Source of the DNA: Amycolatopsis sp. NBC_00345
Lineage (GTDB): Bacteria > Actinomycetota > Actinomycetes > Mycobacteriales > Pseudonocardiaceae
Reading direction: 5' to 3'
Assembly (NCBI RefSeq): GCF_036116635.1
Contig: NZ_CP107995.1
Span: 10,416,001 to 10,480,000, forward strand
DNA length: 64,000 bases
Within the stretch, counting starts at the first letter, position 1. Every line of letters begins with the position of its first letter. A model generated the notes under the pieces. That model ran no database searches and was not told the DNA's origin. It worked only from the letters and a program-made list of their open reading frames with translations. The position numbers were made by a program, and so were the translations under genes. Positions 39,456-47,681 of the stretch are shown piece by piece.

Positions 39456-41234
39456 GTGGCGGAGCGCAGGACTTATTCGGTCGCGGAACTGGGGCCGCGG
39501 TACAAGTGGATCGCGCTGTCCAACACGACGCTGGGCATGCTGATCGCGACGATCAACTCGTCGATCGTGCTGATCGCCTTGCCCGACATCTTCAAGGGCA
39601 TCGGGATCAACCCGCTGGAGCCGTCCAACACCAGCTACCTGCTGTGGATGATCATGGGCTTCCTCGTGGTCACCGCCGTGCTGGTGGTGAGCTTCGGGCG
39701 GCTCGGCGACATGTACGGCCGGGCCAGGATGTACAACCTGGGCTTCGCGGTCTTCACGTTTTCGTCGATCATGCTGGCCATCACCTGGTTCGACGGTGAC
39801 GCGGCCGCGCTGTGGCTGATCGGCTGGCGGATCGTGCAGGGCGTCGGCGGCGCCTTCCTGATGGCCAACTCGTCGGCGATCCTCGCCGACGCCTTCCCGT
39901 CCAACCAGCGCGGCCTCGCGCTGGGCATGAACGGTGTCGCGGCCATCGCGGGCTCGTTCCTCGGCCTGGTCATCGGCGGGGTGCTGGCGCCGATCAACTG
40001 GAACCTGATCTTCCTCGTGTCGGTCCCGATCGGGGTCATCGGCACGATCTGGGCGTACCTGAAGCTGCACGACACCGGCATCCGCCAGCACGCGCGGATG
40101 GACTGGTGGGGCAACATCACCTTCGCCGTCGGCCTGATCGCGGTGCTGGTGGGCATCACCTACGGCATCCAGCCCTACGGCTCCTCGCCGACCGGCTGGG
40201 GCAGCCCGATGGTCCTGTCCTGCCTGATCGGCGGCATCGCGGTGCTGATCGCGTTCATCGTGATCGAGACGAAGGTGGACAACCCGCTGTTCCGGCTCTC
40301 GCTGTTCCGGATCCGGGCGTTCAGCTGGGGCAACCTGGCGAACCTGACGGCGTCGCTCGGCCGCGGTGGGCTGCAGTTCATCCTGATCATCTGGCTGCAG
40401 GGCATCTGGCTGCCGCAGCACGGCTACACGTTCGAGCAGACGCCGCTGTGGGCCGGCATCTACATGTTGCCCATGACGGTCGGCTTCCTGGTCGCCGCGC
40501 CGACCTCGGGCATCCTGTCCGACCGGATCGGCAGCCGGATGCTCGCGTCGAGCGGCCTGGTGCTGACGGCGATCACCTTCGTGCTGCTGATCATCCTGCC
40601 GGTGAACTTCAACTACTGGTCGTTCGCCGCGATCCTGCTGGTCAACGGCATCGGCATGGGCATGTTCTCCTCGCCGAACCGGGCCGAGGTGATGAACAGC
40701 CTGCCGGCGGACGCCCGCGGCTCCGGCTCCGGCATGATGACGACCTTCCAGAACGCGGCCATGGTGCTCTCGATCGGCTTCTTCTTCAGCCTGATCATCG
40801 CGGGCCTGTCGAACAACCTGCCCTCGGCGATGAGCCAGGGCCTGATGGCGCACGGCGTGCAGCCGGGGCCGGCCAACCAGATCGCGCACCTGCCCGCGGT
40901 CGCCGTGCTCTTCGCGGCGTTCCTCGGCTACAACCCGATCCAGCAGCTGCTGGGCGGTCAGCTCGCCACGCTGCCCCCGGACCAGGCCTCGTTCCTGACC
41001 GGCCGCAGCTTCTTCCCGAACCTGATCTCCGGCCCGTTCCAGGACGGCCTCGCGGTGGCGTTCGGCTTCGCGATCGTGGTGTGCCTGATCGGCGCCGTCG
41101 CTTCGCTGCTCACGAAGAGCAAGAAGTCCGCGTCGTCGGAGTCGGTGGGCGAGGAACTGGCGGCTGTCGCCGGTGAGTCCGGTGGCGGGCCCAGTGAGCT
41201 GGTGGCTCCGTCTTCCACTTCCAGCGACCGGTAA
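39456..41234 (+). CDS. Large MFS transporter, DHA2 (EmrB/QacA) type
   Basis: A 592-residue, 14-helix exporter. GTG 39456 is chosen because of the GAGAGG site upstream; longer frames add only non-protein-like residues. Helix 1 carries LSNTTLGMLIATINSSIVLI, motif A is FGRLGDMYGRAR, and motif C is NGVAAIAGSFLGLVIGGVLA. A long loop between helices 13 and 14 (SQGLMAHGVQPGPANQIAHL) is unusual for size. The C-terminus is a Ser/Glu-rich cytoplasmic tail. Proton-driven export of drugs is family knowledge. Two inverted repeats at its promoter suggest substrate-responsive control, and a perfect 16-base-pair hairpin terminates it. Confidence 0.9.
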   Translation: MAERRTYSVAELGPRYKWIALSNTTLGMLIATINSSIVLIALPDIFKGIGINPLEPSNTSYLLWMIMGFLVVTAVLVVSFGRLGDMYGRARMYNLGFAVFTFSSIMLAITWFDGDAAALWLIGWRIVQGVGGAFLMANSSAILADAFPSNQRGLALGMNGVAAIAGSFLGLVIGGVLAPINWNLIFLVSVPIGVIGTIWAYLKLHDTGIRQHARMDWWGNITFAVGLIAVLVGITYGIQPYGSSPTGWGSPMVLSCLIGGIAVLIAFIVIETKVDNPLFRLSLFRIRAFSWGNLANLTASLGRGGLQFILIIWLQGIWLPQHGYTFEQTPLWAGIYMLPMTVGFLVAAPTSGILSDRIGSRMLASSGLVLTAITFVLLIILPVNFNYWSFAAILLVNGIGMGMFSSPNRAEVMNSLPADARGSGSGMMTTFQNAAMVLSIGFFFSLIIAGLSNNLPSAMSQGLMAHGVQPGPANQIAHLPAVAVLFAAFLGYNPIQQLLGGQLATLPPDQASFLTGRSFFPNLISGPFQDGLAVAFGFAIVVCLIGAVASLLTKSKKSASSESVGEELAAVAGESGGGPSELVAPSSTSSDR

Positions 41235-41244
41235 GGGTTTTCTC

Positions 41245-41294
41245 CGGCAAAGGGCCGGGCGGTCACCTGCGGGTGAGTGCCCGGCCCTTTGCCG
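41245..41294 (+). terminator. Strong hairpin terminator
   Basis: CGGCAAAGGGCCGGGC (41245-41260) pairs perfectly with GCCCGGCCCTTTGCCG (41279-41294) around an 18-base loop. It lies 10 bases after the DHA2 stop and 34 bases before the stop of the convergent cyclophilin, so it can act on both transcripts. Confidence 0.85.
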
Positions 41295-41328
41295 TTGATC
41301 GGTTTCGAGTGTCCAAGAACGACTCGGC

Positions 41329-41994
41329 CTACCAGCCGATCGAAGCCCGCTCGATCTTCACCGGATGCTTGGGAGCCCCGTCCAACGGCCCGTTCGGGTC
41401 CGTCGGGATGATCCCGTCCGCCACCATCCGGTCGATGGCCGACATGCCGCGAACCACGGTCCCCAGCACCGAATACTGCGCCGGGATGTGCGCGAAGGAA
41501 TGCACGATGAAGAACTCCGACCCGTTTGTCCCCGGGCCCTGGTTGCCCATGGCCACCGTGCCACGCGGGTACGTTTCCGCGCCCGTGACCTCGTCCGGGA
41601 ACTTGTAGCCGGGGCCGCCCTTCTCCACCTCGTAGATGTCGCCGCACTGGAGCACGCCCAGCCGGGCGGAGTTCGACAGGCGCCAGCACTGCGAACGGTC
41701 GTAGAAGTGCTGGAGGACCAGGCTCGCCATGTTCGCCACCGCGCACGGGGCCGCGCCGCCGCTGTTCAGGCGGAGCGTGACCGGGCCGTAGTTGAAGCGG
41801 AAGGTGACGTCGACGGTCCCGCGCGTCAGGGCGAACGGCAGCGGCCGGAGCACCGGGCGGGCGGCCGGGTTGTCCGGCGTCGGGGTGAAGGTGCACCGGG
41901 CCAGAGCCGGTGCGGGAGCAGCAGTGGCCGGGGCGGCGAACAGCGCCACACCGGCCACGACCGAAAGGACCAGGGCAACCCAGCGCGACTTCAT
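41329..41994 (-). CDS. Secreted cyclophilin-type peptidyl-prolyl isomerase
   Basis: A 221-residue exported isomerase. The signal peptide (VALVLSVVAGVALFAAPATA) is followed by a short spacer and a cyclophilin fold: VTLRLNSGGAAPCAVANMAS, VLQHFYDRSQCWRLSN, GTVAMGNQGPGTNGSEFFIV and YSVLGTVVRGMSAIDRMV. The arginine of the active-site FHR motif is not in its usual place: the region reads CWRLSNSARLGVLQCGD, as in other actinobacterial exported cyclophilins. Three cysteines after the signal suggest disulfides. It assists protein folding outside the membrane. It is convergent with the transporter gene. Confidence 0.9.
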   Translation of the reverse strand: MKSRWVALVLSVVAGVALFAAPATAAPAPALARCTFTPTPDNPAARPVLRPLPFALTRGTVDVTFRFNYGPVTLRLNSGGAAPCAVANMASLVLQHFYDRSQCWRLSNSARLGVLQCGDIYEVEKGGPGYKFPDEVTGAETYPRGTVAMGNQGPGTNGSEFFIVHSFAHIPAQYSVLGTVVRGMSAIDRMVADGIIPTDPNGPLDGAPKHPVKIERASIGW

Positions 41995-42020
41995 AAGCCC
42001 GCAAGGTAGCGAACGAAGAA

Positions 42021-42275
42021 CTACTTACGCCAGGCCGTACGGCGCTTGCGGATGTCGAGCACCAGCAGGAACGCCAGGAAGATCGCCAGGCCGACGAGCC
42101 ACACGTTCTCCGTGTTGTTCTCGTGGTTGCCCTTCAGCATGAGCAGCAGCACGACCACGCTGATCCAGCCGGCGACGCGGGTGGCCTTCGGGAACGAGCC
42201 GTGCCAGCCCCACTCCGCCGACGGCTCGTCGCGGGGGTCCACTTCGGGCCGCTTCTCGATCGCCTTGCCTGCCAC
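42021..42275 (-). CDS. DUF2631 membrane protein
   Basis: An 84-residue protein starting at GTG 42275 seven bases after AGGAGG. The N-terminal half is charged (KAIEKRPEVDPRDEPSAEWG, then WHGSFPKA). Two helices follow (VAGWISVVVLLLMLKG and WLVGLAIFLAFLLVLD) with a basic tail RKRRTAWRK. This is the DUF2631 family, regularly found divergent from dxr in actinobacteria; its function is unknown. The neighbourhood here matches that arrangement, with about 100 bases of shared promoter region. Confidence 0.88.
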   Translation of the reverse strand: MAGKAIEKRPEVDPRDEPSAEWGWHGSFPKATRVAGWISVVVLLLMLKGNHENNTENVWLVGLAIFLAFLLVLDIRKRRTAWRK

Positions 42276-42379
42276 GATCACTCCTCCTGACCCGCTGGAC
42301 CTCGTACGCCGAAATGATCCCACACCGCCGGGTGCTCCGCGGAGACGGGCCGCGCCACGACGGGCGATAATGAGCGGCG

Positions 42380-43585
42380 ATGACTACCTCGCGAAGCGTC
42401 CTCGTGCTCGGCTCGACCGGGTCCGTCGGGGCGCAGGCCCTCGACGTCGCCGCCCGTAACCCGCACCTGTTCACCGTGGCCGGGATCGCCGCCGGCGGGT
42501 CCGACCCGCGGGCGCTGGCCGCCCAGGCGCTGGCCCACGGCGTGGCCGCCGTCGCCGTGAGCAGGCCCACAGCGGTGGAGGACCTCCAGCTCGCGCTGTA
42601 CGCCGAGGCCCAGCGCCGCGGCTACTCGAAGGGCGAGTTCCGCATCCCGCGCATCTTCGCGGGCGCCGACGCCGTGACGGAACTCATCGACGCGGTGGCC
42701 GTCGACGTCGTCCTCAACGCCCTGCCCGGCTCGCAGGGCCTCGCGCCGACGCTGAAGGCGCTGGCCACCGGCTCCACACTCGCGCTGGCCAACAAGGAGT
42801 CGCTGATCGCGGGCGGGCCGCTCGTGCTCGCCGCCGCGAAGCCGGGCCAGCTCGTGCCCGTCGACTCCGAGCACTCCGCCATCGCGCAAGCCCTGCGCGC
42901 GGGCCAGGAGAACGAGGTGGCGCGGCTCGTGCTCACCGCGTCCGGCGGCCCGTTCCGCGGCCGGAAGCGCGCCGAACTGGCCGATGTCACCGTCGAACAG
43001 GCGATGGCGCACCCGACCTGGTCGATGGGCCCGCTGATCACCATCAACTCCGCGACGCTGATCAACAAGGGCCTGGAGCTGATCGAGGCCGCGCTGCTGT
43101 TCGGCGTCGAGCCCGCGCGCATCGACGTCACCGTGCACCCGCAGTCGATCGTCCACTCGATGGTGACCTTCACCGACGGCTCGACCATCGCCCAGGCGAG
43201 CCCGCCCGACATGCGGCTGCCGATCGCGCTCGCGCTGCACTGGCCCGAGCGCGTGCCGGGCGCGGCGGCCGCCTGCTCCTGGGACACGGCGGCGAGCTGG
43301 ACGTTCGAGCCGCTCGACAACGAGGCGTTCCCGGCCGTCGAGCTGGCCCGCCACGTGGGCACCGAGGGCGGCTGCCTGCCCGCCGTCTACAACGCCGCGA
43401 ACGAGGAGGCGGTGGCGGCCTTCCTGGCGCAGAACGCCGGTTTCACCTCGATTGTGGACACTGTTTCGCAGGTGGTGGAAGCCGCCGACGAGTGGCGTCG
43501 CGAGCCTCGCGACGTCGAAGATGTACTCGCCGCCGAGCGCTGGGCTCGCGCGCGTGCTGGAACGATGCTGGGTAAGGGGAAGTAG
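42380..43585 (+). CDS. dxr: 1-deoxy-D-xylulose-5-phosphate reductoisomerase
   Basis: A 401-residue enzyme of the MEP isoprenoid pathway that converts DXP to 2-C-methyl-D-erythritol 4-phosphate with NADPH and a divalent metal. The N-terminal dinucleotide motif is LGSTGSVG. The metal/substrate region reads LVPVDSEHSAIAQAL (Asp and Glu ligands), followed by LTASGGPFRG and MAHPTWSMG, and later NAANEEAVAAFL. The length is normal. It is separated by only 3 bases from the Rip1-like protease gene, and ispG, another enzyme of the pathway, follows. This dxr-rip-ispG order is conserved in mycobacteria. Confidence 0.97.
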   Translation: MTTSRSVLVLGSTGSVGAQALDVAARNPHLFTVAGIAAGGSDPRALAAQALAHGVAAVAVSRPTAVEDLQLALYAEAQRRGYSKGEFRIPRIFAGADAVTELIDAVAVDVVLNALPGSQGLAPTLKALATGSTLALANKESLIAGGPLVLAAAKPGQLVPVDSEHSAIAQALRAGQENEVARLVLTASGGPFRGRKRAELADVTVEQAMAHPTWSMGPLITINSATLINKGLELIEAALLFGVEPARIDVTVHPQSIVHSMVTFTDGSTIAQASPPDMRLPIALALHWPERVPGAAAACSWDTAASWTFEPLDNEAFPAVELARHVGTEGGCLPAVYNAANEEAVAAFLAQNAGFTSIVDTVSQVVEAADEWRREPRDVEDVLAAERWARARAGTMLGKGK

Positions 43586-43588
43586 CGC

Positions 43589-44812
43589 GTGCTCGCCTAC
43601 ATCATCGGGGTGGTGCTGTTCGCGCTGGGGATCTGCATCTCCGTCGCGCTGCACGAGGCCGGTCACATGCTGACGGCCAAGGCGTTCGGCATGAAGGTCC
43701 GGCGCTACTTCGTGGGCTTCGGGCCCACGGTCTTCTCCTGGCGCCGCGGCGAGACGGAGTACGGCCTGAAGTGGATCCCGCTCGGCGGGTTCTGCGACAT
43801 CGCCGGCATGACGGCGCTGGACGAGGTCACGCCGGAAGAGGCGCCGCGCGCGATGTGGCGGTTCAAGACCTGGAAGCGCACCGTGGTGATGTCCGCGGGC
43901 TCGATCACCCACTTCATCCTCGGCTTCGTGGTGCTCTACCTGATGGCGGTCACCATGGGCCTGCCGAACATCGCCGCGGCGTCCGAGCCGCTGCAGCCGG
44001 TCGTCGCGAGCATCTCGTGCGCCCGCGCGGCGACCACGACACAGCAGCTGAACGACACGTCCTGCCCGGCGGGCGCGCCCACCCCGGGGAAGACGGCCGG
44101 GCTGCAGGCGGGCGACAAGATCGTCTCCGTCGCGGGCAAGCCGACGCCGCAGTGGACCGACGTGCTGGCCATCGTGCAGGCCTCCGGCGGCCGAACCCCG
44201 ATCGTCGTGCAGCGCGGCAACCGGACGCTGAACCTGAACGTGGACATCCCGCGGGTGCAGCGGCTCGGCAGCGACGGCAAGGTGCACGAGATCGGCATGA
44301 TGGGCGTGTCCACGGTGCTGCCGCCCGCGTACCTGCACTACAACGGCCTCACCGCGGTCGGCGCCACGTTCTCCTTCACCGGGACCATGTTCGCCCAGAC
44401 CGCGCAGCGGCTGGTCGAGTTCCCCGAGCGGATCCCGGCCGTGGTCAGCGCCATCTTCGGCGGCGAGCGCGACCCGAACACCCCGGTCAGCGTCGTCGGC
44501 GCGAGCCGGATCGGCGGCGAGGCCGTGCAGCAGGGCCTGTGGCAGCTGTTCTTCTTCCTGCTGGCCAGCCTGAACTTCTTCATCGGCGTGTTCAACCTGC
44601 TGCCGCTGCTGCCGATGGACGGCGGGCACATCGCCATCGTCTGGTACGAGCGGGTGCGCGACTGGCTCCGCGCGTTGCGCGGCAAGGCGGCGGGCGGTCC
44701 GGTGGACTACACGAAACTCTCCGCGATCACGATGGTCATCGTCGTGATCGGCGGTGGCATCACGCTACTGACGGTGACAGCGGACATCGTCAACCCGATC
44801 CGCTTGCAGTAA
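43589..44812 (+). CDS. rip1: Site-2 (M50) intramembrane zinc protease, Rip1-like
   Basis: A 407-residue membrane protease for regulated intramembrane proteolysis of anti-sigma factors and other targets. The zinc site HEAGH is at residues 22-26 in the first helix (LGICISVALHEAGHMLTAKA), and the third ligand lies in LLPLLPMDGGHIAI near residue 345. A periplasmic PDZ domain occupies the middle (TAGLQAGDKIVSVAGKPTPQ). Mycobacterial Rip1 (Rv2869c) lies at the same place between dxr and ispG. The GTG start is 3 bases after dxr. A hairpin separates it from ispG. Confidence 0.93.
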   Translation: MLAYIIGVVLFALGICISVALHEAGHMLTAKAFGMKVRRYFVGFGPTVFSWRRGETEYGLKWIPLGGFCDIAGMTALDEVTPEEAPRAMWRFKTWKRTVVMSAGSITHFILGFVVLYLMAVTMGLPNIAAASEPLQPVVASISCARAATTTQQLNDTSCPAGAPTPGKTAGLQAGDKIVSVAGKPTPQWTDVLAIVQASGGRTPIVVQRGNRTLNLNVDIPRVQRLGSDGKVHEIGMMGVSTVLPPAYLHYNGLTAVGATFSFTGTMFAQTAQRLVEFPERIPAVVSAIFGGERDPNTPVSVVGASRIGGEAVQQGLWQLFFFLLASLNFFIGVFNLLPLLPMDGGHIAIVWYERVRDWLRALRGKAAGGPVDYTKLSAITMVIVVIGGGITLLTVTADIVNPIRLQ

Positions 44813-44820
44813 ACAGCCGT

Positions 44821-44846
44821 ACCGGCCGGGTCACGACCCGGCCGGT
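44821..44846 (+). terminator. Hairpin between the protease gene and ispG
   Basis: ACCGGCCGGGT and ACCCGGCCGGT form a perfect 11-base-pair stem with loop CACG, starting 8 bases after the protease stop. It may be a partial terminator, leaving ispG with its own promoter. Confidence 0.6.
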
Positions 44847-44930
44847 TTCACCCGGACAGGGCGTAATACTGCTCACCGTGACGGTTGACTTCGTTGAATG
44901 TCGTCCGGTCGGTGTAGGTACGCTGGGGTC

Positions 44931-46082
44931 GTGACCGTCGCACTCGGCATGCCCGCTCTGCCGCCCCCCGTCCTCGCCGAGCGCCGCAAGACCCGCCAGC
45001 TCCAGGTGGGGTCGGTCGGCGTCGGCAGTGAGTCCCCGATCTCCGTCCAGTCGATGACGACGACGCTGACCTCCGACGTCAACGCCACCCTCCAGCAGAT
45101 CGCCGAGCTGACCGCGGCCGGCTGCGACATCGTCCGTGTCGCCTGCCCGTCGGCCGACGACGCCGAGGCGCTGCCCGCGATCGCGAAGAAGTCGCAGATC
45201 CCGGTGATCGCCGACATCCACTTCCAGCCCAAGTACGTGTTCGCCGCGATCGAGGCCGGCTGCGCCGCCGTGCGCGTGAACCCGGGCAACATCCGCAAGT
45301 TCGACGACCAGGTCAAGGAGATCGCGCAGGCCGCGAAGGACCACGGCACGCCGATCCGGATCGGCGTCAACGCCGGCTCGCTCGACAAGCGGCTGCTGGA
45401 GAAGTACGGCAAGGCGACGCCCGAGGCGCTGGCCGAGTCGGCGCTGTGGGAGGCCTCGCTGTTCGCCGAGCACGACTTCCACGACATCAAGATCTCGGTC
45501 AAGCACAACGACCCGGTGGTCATGGTGCGCGCGTACGAGCTGCTGGCCGAGCAGTGCGACTACCCGCTGCACCTGGGCGTCACCGAGGCCGGGCCCGCGT
45601 TCCAAGGCACGATCAAGTCCGCCGTCGCGTTCGGCGCGCTGCTGCGCCAGGGCATCGGCGACACCATCCGCGTGTCGCTGTCCGCCCCGCCGGTCGAAGA
45701 GGTCAAGGTCGGCATCCAGATCCTGCAGTCGCTGAACCTCAAGGAGCGCAAGCTCGAGATCGTCTCCTGCCCGTCCTGCGGGCGCGCGCAGGTCGACGTC
45801 TACACCCTCGCCGAGCAGGTCACCGCCGGGCTCGAGGGCATGGAGATCCCGCTGCGCGTCGCCGTGATGGGCTGCGTCGTCAACGGCCCGGGCGAGGCCC
45901 GCGAGGCCGACCTCGGCGTCGCCTCCGGCAACGGCAAGGGGCAGATCTTCGTCAAGGGCGAGGTGATCAAGACCGTGCCCGAGCACGCGATCGTGGAGAC
46001 GCTGATCGAAGAGGCCATGCGCATCGCCGAAGCGGCGGGCGAGGGCATCGGCGAAGGCGCCCCGAGCGTCACCGTCGGCTGA
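44931..46082 (+). CDS. ispG: 4-hydroxy-3-methylbut-2-enyl-diphosphate synthase
   Basis: A 383-residue iron-sulfur enzyme (GcpE) of the MEP pathway that reductively opens methylerythritol cyclodiphosphate to HMBPP. The N-terminal barrel has SPISVQSMTTTLTSDVNATL and DIVRVACPSADDAEAL. The [4Fe-4S] cysteines are in VSCPSCGRAQVDV and VMGCVVNGPGEAREAD. The GTG start at 44931 gives the usual length; an upstream in-frame start at 44898 would add 11 unlikely residues. It follows dxr and the protease. The gene is closed by a long palindromic terminator at 46096. Confidence 0.97.
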   Translation: MTVALGMPALPPPVLAERRKTRQLQVGSVGVGSESPISVQSMTTTLTSDVNATLQQIAELTAAGCDIVRVACPSADDAEALPAIAKKSQIPVIADIHFQPKYVFAAIEAGCAAVRVNPGNIRKFDDQVKEIAQAAKDHGTPIRIGVNAGSLDKRLLEKYGKATPEALAESALWEASLFAEHDFHDIKISVKHNDPVVMVRAYELLAEQCDYPLHLGVTEAGPAFQGTIKSAVAFGALLRQGIGDTIRVSLSAPPVEEVKVGIQILQSLNLKERKLEIVSCPSCGRAQVDVYTLAEQVTAGLEGMEIPLRVAVMGCVVNGPGEAREADLGVASGNGKGQIFVKGEVIKTVPEHAIVETLIEEAMRIAEAAGEGIGEGAPSVTVG

Positions 46083-46095
46083 CTCACTCTTAAGG

Positions 46096-46150
46096 CCGTC
46101 AAGGCCTCCTTACCCGCGTCTGACGCGGGTAAGGAGGCCTTGACGGTTTT
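46096..46150 (+). terminator. Long perfect-palindrome terminator after ispG (repeat family member)
   Basis: A 25-base arm (46096-46120) pairs perfectly with 46122-46146 and is followed by TTTT. The core AAGGCCTCCTTACCCGCG recurs, with one compensated base-pair change, in the hairpin after map at 58081-58135. It sits between the convergent genes ispG and the small gene at 46150. Confidence 0.85.
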
Positions 46151-46404
46151 CAGCCCCGCAGGTGGTGCTGCGCGGCGTCCTTGATCTGGATCCGGACGTT
46201 CTCCAGCGCCGCCGCCACGTCGTCGATCTGCTGGGACGCCAGCTGGATCGAGCCCTGGATGGCGGTGGCCGTCGAGGTCTCGCCGAGCAGGCCGAGCACC
46301 TGTGACTGCAGGTCCGCCAGCTCGCTCTTCGTCGCGAGGGCGATGCCGGTGGGCACCTGGTCGGCGAGCTGCTCGAGCTGCTGCGCCTGCTCCTGGATGG
46401 TCAT
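46150..46404 (-). CDS. Small helical hypothetical protein (84 aa)
   Basis: An 84-residue protein starting at ATG 46404. It is almost entirely amphipathic helix: IQEQAQQLEQLADQVPTGIA, then ATKSELADLQSQVLGLLGET, then LASQQIDDVAAALENVRIQI. Heptad-like spacing suggests a short coiled coil, and the C-terminus is KDAAQHHLRG. It resembles small DUF-type or WXG100-like helical hairpins but has no WXG motif. The function is unknown. It is convergent with ispG, sharing the palindromic terminator. Confidence 0.75.
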   Translation of the reverse strand: MTIQEQAQQLEQLADQVPTGIALATKSELADLQSQVLGLLGETSTATAIQGSIQLASQQIDDVAAALENVRIQIKDAAQHHLRG

Positions 46405-46482
46405 GGCGAACTCCGCTTCTTCGGGTGGGGATCCCGCCTCCGTGGTAGCAGAAACTCCACCCGCGCGGCTTACGCTGGTCAG

Positions 46483-47283
46483 GTGAGTCACAGCTGGGCG
46501 TCCCGCGCGCCGCACCCCTTGGTGCGGCCGCTGGTCACGCGCTACATCGGCTACGCGCAGGAGAACGTGACCCTCGCCGTCCACCGTGGACTGCCCTCGC
46601 GGCACGTGACGCTCATCATCAGCCTGGAGCAGCCCGTCCGGTTCGCCGGGCAGCCGGGCGAGGGGGCGTTGCAGGGGCTCGTCGGCGGCCTGCACACCGC
46701 GCCCGCGCTGATCACGCAGGACCGGGTGCAGCGCGGCCTGCACCTGGAGCTGGACCCGTTCGGCGTGCGGACGCTGCTGGGCGTCACAGCCGCCGAGCTG
46801 AGTGGCCACATCGTCGACCTTTCCGACTTCGGCGGTGACCTCGCGTCGTTGCCCGAGCGGCTCGCCGAGGCGCCGGACTGGCCGTCCTGCTTCGCGATCC
46901 TCGACGACGTGCTCGCCGCGCGCGCCGTGGAGCCCGCTTCGCCGCCGCCGGAACTGGGGGAGGCCTGGCGGCTGATGCGGCGAAGCGGCGGCCAGGCGCG
47001 CGTGGCCGATCTGGCGGGGGAGGTCGGCTGGAGCCGACGGCACTTCGGGGAGCGGTTCCGCGCGGAGACCGGGCTGGCGCCGAAGCAGGCGTCCCGCGTG
47101 CTGCGGTTCGAACGCGCCGGGCAGCTGCTGCGCGGCGGTCGCCGGGAGCTGGCGGAGGTCGCCGTCGAGGCGGGCTTCTACGACCAGGCGCACCTGTCCA
47201 ACGAATGGCGCGCGCTGGCCGGCTGCTCCCCGCGGACGTGGATCGCCGAAGAGCTGCCGTTCCTGGCACCGACGGAAGATTGA
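46483..47283 (+). CDS. AraC-family transcriptional regulator
   Basis: A 266-residue regulator starting at GTG 46483. The N-terminal region (residues 1-150) is a ligand or dimer domain with HVTLIISLEQPVRFAG. The C-terminal AraC/XylS DNA-binding domain has RVADLAGEVGWSRRHFGERF and LAEVAVEAGFYDQAHLSNEW. The organisation matches AraC proteins related to DNA-repair or stress regulators of the DUF6597-type N-terminus, but the target is not evident. It is divergent from the small helical gene at 46404, and its stop is 4 bases from the stop of the convergent cysteine-containing small gene. Confidence 0.88.
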   Translation: MSHSWASRAPHPLVRPLVTRYIGYAQENVTLAVHRGLPSRHVTLIISLEQPVRFAGQPGEGALQGLVGGLHTAPALITQDRVQRGLHLELDPFGVRTLLGVTAAELSGHIVDLSDFGGDLASLPERLAEAPDWPSCFAILDDVLAARAVEPASPPPELGEAWRLMRRSGGQARVADLAGEVGWSRRHFGERFRAETGLAPKQASRVLRFERAGQLLRGGRRELAEVAVEAGFYDQAHLSNEWRALAGCSPRTWIAEELPFLAPTED

Positions 47284-47287
47284 TCAG

Positions 47288-47608
47288 CTACTGAATAGGC
47301 CGGCGCGGCGAGGGCGGCTGCTGGGCGCGGGAGAAACAGCTCCGGCAGTCCTGTGAGCGGTCCCGGGCTTCGCCCAGCTCGTCCGACAGCTCGTCGCGGA
47401 AGGCGCACCGGGCCGGAATCATGGACCTCGCCTGCGAGCACTGGGGCTCGAGCAGACCGCGGTCCGGATCGGCCAGCTGCTCACGGCGGTACCGGTGGTT
47501 CCGGGTGTCGCGCGCCCAGAAGTGGATGGCGTACAACGCGTGCTCGACCTCGGCCGGGGGCAGTTCGCCCGTGACCCATCCCGTCATGCCTCGCCGATCA
47601 CCCATCAT
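47288..47608 (-). CDS. Small four-cysteine hypothetical protein
   Basis: A 106-residue protein, start taken at ATG 47608 behind a GGAAA site; a second ATG and another at the GMTGW segment are alternatives. The N-terminal part reads MTGWVTGELPPAEVEHALYA and FWARDTRNHRYRREQL. The C-terminal half holds four cysteines in the pattern C-x10-C-x19-C-x2-C (PQCSQ, ARCAFRD, QDCRSCF), enough to bind zinc or an iron-sulfur cluster. It is not a WhiB protein, as the spacing is wrong. It lies between AraC and GntR regulators and is divergent from the GntR gene. Confidence 0.6.
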   Translation of the reverse strand: MMGDRRGMTGWVTGELPPAEVEHALYAIHFWARDTRNHRYRREQLADPDRGLLEPQCSQARSMIPARCAFRDELSDELGEARDRSQDCRSCFSRAQQPPSPRRPIQ

Positions 47609-47644
47609 GATTTCCGGACTGCCCACGGTGGCAGGTTCCGGTCA

Positions 47645-47668
47645 ACTGGTCAAGACAAGCTGACCAGT
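47645..47668 (+). promoter_or_regulatory. Inverted repeat, probable GntR operator
   Basis: ACTGGTCA (47645-47652) and TGACCAGT (47661-47668) are perfect inverted repeats separated by 8 bases, 13 bases before the ATG at 47682. HutC-type GntR proteins bind TGGTC...GACCA-like half sites, so autoregulation is likely. It also lies in front of the divergent small gene at 47608. Confidence 0.6.
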
Positions 47669-47681
47669 GGATACTGGCCGG

